DNA of 8,811 bases from positions 1-8,811 of the forward strand of contig JAKLJP010000098.1 of the NCBI GenBank assembly GCA_023151115.1, read 5' to 3'. The notes beneath the pieces are model-generated. The model searched no databases and had not been told where the DNA came from. It saw nothing but the letters and a program-made list of their open reading frames with translations. The position numbers and the translations under genes were made by a program. Source of the DNA: Anaerolineae bacterium. GTDB lineage: Bacteria > Chloroflexota > Anaerolineae > 4572-78 > J111. Of this stretch, positions 6,388 through 8,811 are shown piece after piece (position 1 is the first letter of the stretch; each line of letters starts with the position of its first letter).

Positions 6388-7293
6388 TTATCCCAGCGGG
6401 CTGAGCCAGGCCTGGGGAACATGATTTCTGAGCAGCTTGAGGAACAACTGCCCTGCCGGCGAGAGAAAGCTTTTGCGCCGCCGGACAATGCCGACGGTTC
6501 GGGTGGGCAGCCAGTTCAGGCGGATGGCCCGCAGTGAGCCGGTTTTAAGTTCGGCTTCGATGGTGTATTCGGGTACAATGGACACCCCCAAATCAAGCGC
6601 CACAAAGCGCTTGATAATCTCGATGCTGCCCAGTTCCAGAAGTTGGGCCGGTATGACCCTCTGCCGAGCCAGCAGTTGGTCCAGCAAAACCCGGCTGGAA
6701 CTGCTTTTTTCTAGCAGCAGCAGCGGCTGGGCTGCCAACGCCTCAAGTGTAACCGTGCTCTCTGCCAGCAAGGGTGAGGTAGGAGCGCAAATGGCAACAT
6801 CCTCCCGGTAGAAGAGGGTATCGCTTTCCAAGCGTGGGTCTAATATCGGCAAAGTGATCAGCCCAAAATCTATCCGGCCCTCGGCTACCAGCGTCACAAG
6901 CTCAGCCGAGTGGCGGTTAATAAATTGCAGCTCTATCCCCGGAAACTTCTCGTGAAAAAATTGAATAACGGGCGGCAGGATATACAGGCACAAACTCTCC
7001 GTTGCGCCAAGCCTGAGGCTGCCGCTTTGCAGCTCTTGAGTCGCTTGCAGTTCAGACCGGGCCTGATTAGCCAGAGCCACAATCTGTTCGGCTCGCTCCT
7101 GGAGCAGCCGGCCGGCCGGGGTGAGCAGTACGCGCCGCCCAGACCGTTCGAACAAGGGCTGGCCTAGCTCTTCCTCCAGGGCTTTGATCTGCAAACTCAA
7201 GGCCGGCTGGGTCAGAAAGAGTTGGTCGGCGGCCTGGGTAAAACTTTGGGTTTGAGCAACGGCCAGAAAGCCGCGAAGTTGGTAAAACTCCAT
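6388..7293 (-). CDS. LysR family transcriptional regulator
   Basis: A 301-residue DNA-binding regulator of the usual family length. The N-terminal winged helix-turn-helix spans about residues 1-60 (FYQLRGFLAVAQTQSFTQAADQLFLTQPALSLQIKALEEELGQ in pieces: the helix pair around SFTQAADQL and the recognition helix around TQPALSLQI). It is followed by the LFERSGRRVLLTPAG wing. The effector-binding domain covers about 90-295 (LRLGATESLCLYILPP, then GRIDFGLITLP and VALDLGVSIVPEY). The ATG at 7293 is preferred over the adjacent TTG at 7296; neither has a good ribosome binding site. The gene is divergent from the flavin protein gene, the classic LysR arrangement, so it probably controls that gene and the msrA behind it. 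Two cysteines are present (about 103 and 178), but they do not clearly match the OxyR redox pair. The effector is unknown. Confidence 0.93.
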   Translation of the reverse strand: MEFYQLRGFLAVAQTQSFTQAADQLFLTQPALSLQIKALEEELGQPLFERSGRRVLLTPAGRLLQERAEQIVALANQARSELQATQELQSGSLRLGATESLCLYILPPVIQFFHEKFPGIELQFINRHSAELVTLVAEGRIDFGLITLPILDPRLESDTLFYREDVAICAPTSPLLAESTVTLEALAAQPLLLLEKSSSSRVLLDQLLARQRVIPAQLLELGSIEIIKRFVALDLGVSIVPEYTIEAELKTGSLRAIRLNWLPTRTVGIVRRRKSFLSPAGQLFLKLLRNHVPQAWLSPLG

Positions 7294-7311
7294 CAACTAT
7301 AAATATTTTTA

Positions 7312-7342
7312 ATTGATTTGATAAAAAACATTTGATTGATTT
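7312..7342. promoter_or_regulatory. Candidate LysR operator repeats in the divergent intergenic region
   Basis: The octamer ATTGATTT occurs at 7312-7319 and again at 7335-7342, 23 bases apart. TTTGAT is likewise repeated at 7317-7322 and 7331-7336. The AT-rich block sits between the LysR start and the flavin protein gene and overlaps the -35 of the proposed plus-strand promoter. LysR regulators usually bind two or three sites in such a region. I do not see a clean T-N11-A palindrome, so the assignment is tentative. Confidence 0.35.
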
Positions 7343-7364
7343 ATTAGAAGAAGGACTGTATCAT
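7336..7364 (+). promoter_or_regulatory. Candidate sigma-70-type promoter of the flavin protein/msrA unit
   Basis: TTGATT (7336-7341) and TATCAT (7359-7364) are separated by exactly 17 bases, close to the TTGACA/TATAAT consensus. Transcription would begin near 7371 and leave a leader of about 47 bases before the ATG at 7418. The -35 lies inside the repeated TTGATT block, so a bound regulator could either block or recruit polymerase. Confidence 0.5.
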
Positions 7365-7417
7365 AGGGCTGCCGGGAATTGTTGTCAAAATTGAGTCAAT
7401 AAGCTTGGAGGAAAAAA

Positions 7418-7897
7418 ATGCAAAGAACTCGGGTCGCTTCGTTTGCGGAGCTTGAACAGGAATTTATTGAACGAGTCCACCGGATGGTGTGGTGTAATGT
7501 CGCCACTCTGGACACTCAAAATCGGCCACGCTCTCGTATCCTCCATCCTATTTGGGAAGGAGCAACAGGCTGGATTGGAACCCGGCGCAAGTCGCCCAAA
7601 GCCAAACATTTGACCCACAATCCGCATGTTTCTTTGGCTTATATCGCCGATATTGCCAAGCCCGTCTATGCCGATTGTGTGGCTGAGTGGGCCGACGATA
7701 GGGAGAGCAAACAGCGAGTTTGGGAGTTATTCAAGGCTGCCCCGGAGCCGCTGGGGTATGATCCGGGGCTTATCTTTGGTAGCATGGATAATCCGGATTA
7801 CGGCGTTTTAAAGTTGACTCCCTGGCGGATTGAAGTCGCCTCTTTTCCGGTCGAGTCTTGGATCTGGTACAGCGAGCCAGAGTCAACCGGCGCTTAA
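7418..7897 (+). CDS. Pyridoxamine 5'-phosphate oxidase-like FMN-binding protein
   Basis: A 159-residue single-domain protein of the flavin-binding split-barrel superfamily. The pattern WCNVATLDTQNRPRSRILHPIW (25-46), then GWIGTRRKSPKAKHLTHNPHVSLAY (51-75), is typical of PNPOx-like proteins: a first strand pair, the basic phosphate-contacting residues, and the 'K-x-x-x-L-x-x-N-P-x-V' helix. A C-terminal WRIEVASFPVESW strand closes the barrel. It is smaller than true PdxH and lacks recognisable pyridoxal-phosphate-specific features, so it is more likely a general FMN- or F420-dependent reductase or stress protein. A strong GGAGG (7407-7411) lies six bases before the ATG. It is probably cotranscribed with msrA 68 bases downstream and controlled by the divergent LysR gene. 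The substrate is unknown. Confidence 0.87.
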   Translation: MQRTRVASFAELEQEFIERVHRMVWCNVATLDTQNRPRSRILHPIWEGATGWIGTRRKSPKAKHLTHNPHVSLAYIADIAKPVYADCVAEWADDRESKQRVWELFKAAPEPLGYDPGLIFGSMDNPDYGVLKLTPWRIEVASFPVESWIWYSEPESTGA

Positions 7898-7950
7898 GGG
7901 ATTTGTAAGAATTGGGGGGCATCATTGAAGTAGGGAAATCCCCTAGATTC

Positions 7951-7956
7951 AAGGAG
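7951..7956 (+). promoter_or_regulatory. Ribosome binding site that fixes the msrA start
   Basis: AAGGAG ends nine bases before the ATG at 7966. It supports initiation upstream of the in-frame TGA at 8071, so ribosomes should meet that TGA as codon 36. The GTG at 8113 has no comparable site and lies inside the proposed SECIS region's 3' flank. Confidence 0.8.
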
Positions 7957-7965
7957 AAATAAACG

Positions 7966-8658
7966 ATGATTTTTACCAAAAAGCCCGCAACCCTCCCTGC
8001 GCCTGTCGCTATTCCGCCGCTTGATGCGGCTGCGCCCGCTCAGACCGAATTAGCCACCTTTGCGTTGGGTTGATTCTGGGGGCCTGACTCCCAGTTTGGG
8101 AGTCTTCCCGGAGTGATACGCACGCGGGTCGGCTATGCCGGTGGCCAAAAGCGTAATCCGACCTATCACAGCCTGGGCGACCATACCGAAACCCTGCAAC
8201 TTGATTATGACCCGGCCCAAATTTCTTATGAGGAACTGCTTGAGATTTTTTGGACCGCCCATACTCCCACCCGGCGTTCGTGGAGCAAACAGTACATGGC
8301 CGCCATCTTTTATCACAATGAGGCTCAGCAGCAGGCCGCGTTAGCCAGCAGAGCGCGGCAGGCGGCCCGGCATCAGGCGCCCATCACCACTGAAATCCTT
8401 CCGGCGACTGAGTTTTATCTGGCCGAGGATTATCACCAAAAATATATGCTTCGCTACAGCGCGGAACTGCTGGATGAACTCAAGGCTATCTATCCTAACC
8501 ACCAGGATTTGGTCAACTCGACGGCGGCAGCGCGGGTGAACGGCTATGTCAGCGGCTACGGCGATATAGCCCAACTGCAAAAGGAGTTGGACAGCCTGGG
8601 CTTATCGCCCAAAGGCCGGCAGCGACTTTTGGAAATGGCCCGCCTTTACCATTGTTAA
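7966..8658 (+). CDS. msrA: Peptide methionine sulfoxide reductase MsrA, probable selenoprotein (TGA = Sec36)
   Basis: MsrA reduces methionine-S-sulfoxide in free or protein-bound form, repairing oxidative damage in the cytosol. Read from the ATG at 7966, the 231 codons are open except for TGA at 8071-8073 (codon 36). The local peptide is ATFALG-TGA-FWGPDSQFG. In MsrA this slot holds the catalytic Cys of GCFWG, so TGA most likely encodes selenocysteine. The frame then continues through the MsrA hallmarks: TRVGYAGG (53-60), NPTYHSLGDHTE (64-75, with Tyr67 and Glu75 of the active site), YDP (81-83), FWTAHTPT and KQYMAAIFYH (108-117, with Tyr110). There is no other cysteine except the final residue, Cys230, a possible resolving partner. 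A hairpin directly after TGA fits a SECIS. The start is set by AAGGAG at 7951. Alternatives are a nonsense mutation or a sequencing error, but full conservation on both sides argues against decay. No Sec machinery genes are in view. Confidence 0.85.
8074..8112 (+). promoter_or_regulatory. Candidate bacterial SECIS hairpin after the msrA TGA
   Basis: The upper stem GACTCCC (8086-8092) pairs perfectly with GGGAGTC (8098-8104) around the five-base loop AGTTT (8093-8097). The lower stem 8075-8080 pairs with 8107-8112 (six pairs, one G-T wobble) across an asymmetric internal loop (8081-8085 against 8105-8106). The fold begins one base after the TGA and places a G in the second position of a small apical loop, 21 bases past the TGA. 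Bacterial SECIS elements recognised by SelB have this architecture: a hairpin inside the coding region just after UGA, with a G near the start of a short apical loop. SelB binding itself is inference. Confidence 0.72.
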
Positions 8659-8685
8659 AACTGTATTGCCACCTCTGCCCAGAAA

Positions 8686-8707
8686 TCCCAGGCAAATTGG
8701 ACTGGGA
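8686..8707 (+). terminator. Weak hairpin downstream of msrA, possible terminator
   Basis: TCCCAG (8686-8691) pairs with CTGGGA (8702-8707) around a 10-base loop, followed by AAATTTTC. It lies 28 bases after the msrA stop. The stem is short and the T run is only four bases, so termination here is uncertain. Confidence 0.3.
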
Positions 8708-8735
8708 AAATTTTCGATTTCGATATACAATTTTG

Positions 8736-8784
8736 GGGATGGTTCAGAAATAGGTTGACACATTAACAACAGAATAGGTTTACA
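8736..8784. repeat. Right copy of the window-spanning inverted repeat, with a degenerate direct repeat
   Basis: Bases 8736-8746 (GGGATGGTTCA) and 8747-8761 (GAAATAGGTTGACAC) match the reverse complement of 66-76 and 41-55. Here the two blocks are contiguous. A near-copy of CAGAAATAGGTTGACA (8745-8760) follows as CAGAATAGGTTTACA (8770-8784), 25 bases along. Repeated subterminal motifs of this kind occur at transposon ends, but no transposase is in view. The remaining bases to 8811 show no gene. Confidence 0.55.
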
Positions 8785-8811
8785 GGAGCCACCTCATCAG
8801 GCAAGATAAGG

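Noticed and set aside
7294..7296. TTG start of the LysR gene at 7296
   Set aside because: An ATG follows immediately at 7293, and LysR proteins typically begin MEFYQLR-like. The difference is one residue.
7898..7942. GGGATTT/AAATCCC inverted repeat between the flavin protein gene and msrA as a terminator
   Set aside because: The arms are only 7 bp with a 31-base loop and no T run follows, so it is not convincing.
8071..8073. TGA read as tryptophan or another amino acid through a changed genetic code
   Set aside because: The 7TM sensor gene ends in TGA with a further in-frame TGA soon after, and all genes here use TGG freely for Trp, so TGA looks like a normal stop.
8071..8073. msrA as a pseudogene with a nonsense mutation
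   Set aside because: Not fully excluded. However, the stop falls on the single codon where Sec is functionally expected, a SECIS-like hairpin follows, and there is no other frameshift or lost motif in 231 codons.
8113..8658. A shorter msrA starting at GTG 8113
   Set aside because: It would lack the catalytic G-x-F-W-G motif, it has no ribosome binding site, and the matching upstream half is in the same frame. The GTG encodes Val50 of the full protein.
42..8760. An intact 8.7-kb transposon bounded by the TGTCAACC repeats
   Set aside because: There is no transposase or recombinase inside and no target-site duplication at the outer edges, and the two repeat copies differ by a 10-base insertion. 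I keep only the repeat observation.

Overview
The window looks like a chromosomal segment of a GC-rich, free-living bacterium, most likely a Chloroflexota (Anaerolineae-type) lineage. This is inferred from three things: a kinase-less 7TM-GAF-HTH sensor, an MXAN_6640-like secreted metalloprotease, and many short low-complexity or hairpin repeats between and inside genes. No rRNA, tRNA, transposase, phage gene or CRISPR array is visible.

Layout: five genes lie on the minus strand. In their direction of reading they are a LysR-type regulator (7293-6388), a secreted zinc metalloprotease (6310-4412), a GNAT acetyltransferase (4226-3696), a 7TM sensor with a GAF domain and a C-terminal helix-turn-helix (3615-1681), and an M48/STE24-like membrane protease (1503-157). 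Two genes run the other way on the plus strand, divergent from the LysR gene: a pyridoxamine-5'-phosphate-oxidase-like flavin protein (7418-7897) and an MsrA methionine sulfoxide reductase (7966-8658). The gaps are short (up to about 185 bases) and carry repeats and hairpins.

The main discovery is the msrA gene. From a well-spaced ATG at 7966 it reads into an in-frame TGA (8071-8073) that falls exactly where MsrA enzymes carry their catalytic cysteine (Gly-Cys-Phe-Trp-Gly becomes Gly-TGA-Phe-Trp-Gly). A strong hairpin with a small G-containing apical loop starts one or two bases after the TGA, as in bacterial SECIS elements. The rest of the enzyme is intact in frame, including a lone cysteine as its last residue. 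The best reading is a selenocysteine-containing MsrA of 230 residues. A conventional gene caller would split it and begin at a GTG at 8113, losing the active site.

The LysR gene, the flavin protein and selenoprotein MsrA may form a small redox or stress module: a divergent promoter region with TTGATT repeats, then a two-gene unit with a 68-base gap. The other genes are an assortment of proteolysis, sensing and acetylation functions without an evident common pathway.

The second theme is repeat invasion. A GC-rich heptamer/octamer tract with G-quadruplex potential sits in frame inside the M48 gene. A 15-bp tandem repeat builds the signal peptide of the secreted protease. A cluster of palindromes and several inverted repeats occupy the gaps, and a degenerate inverted repeat pair brackets almost the whole window.
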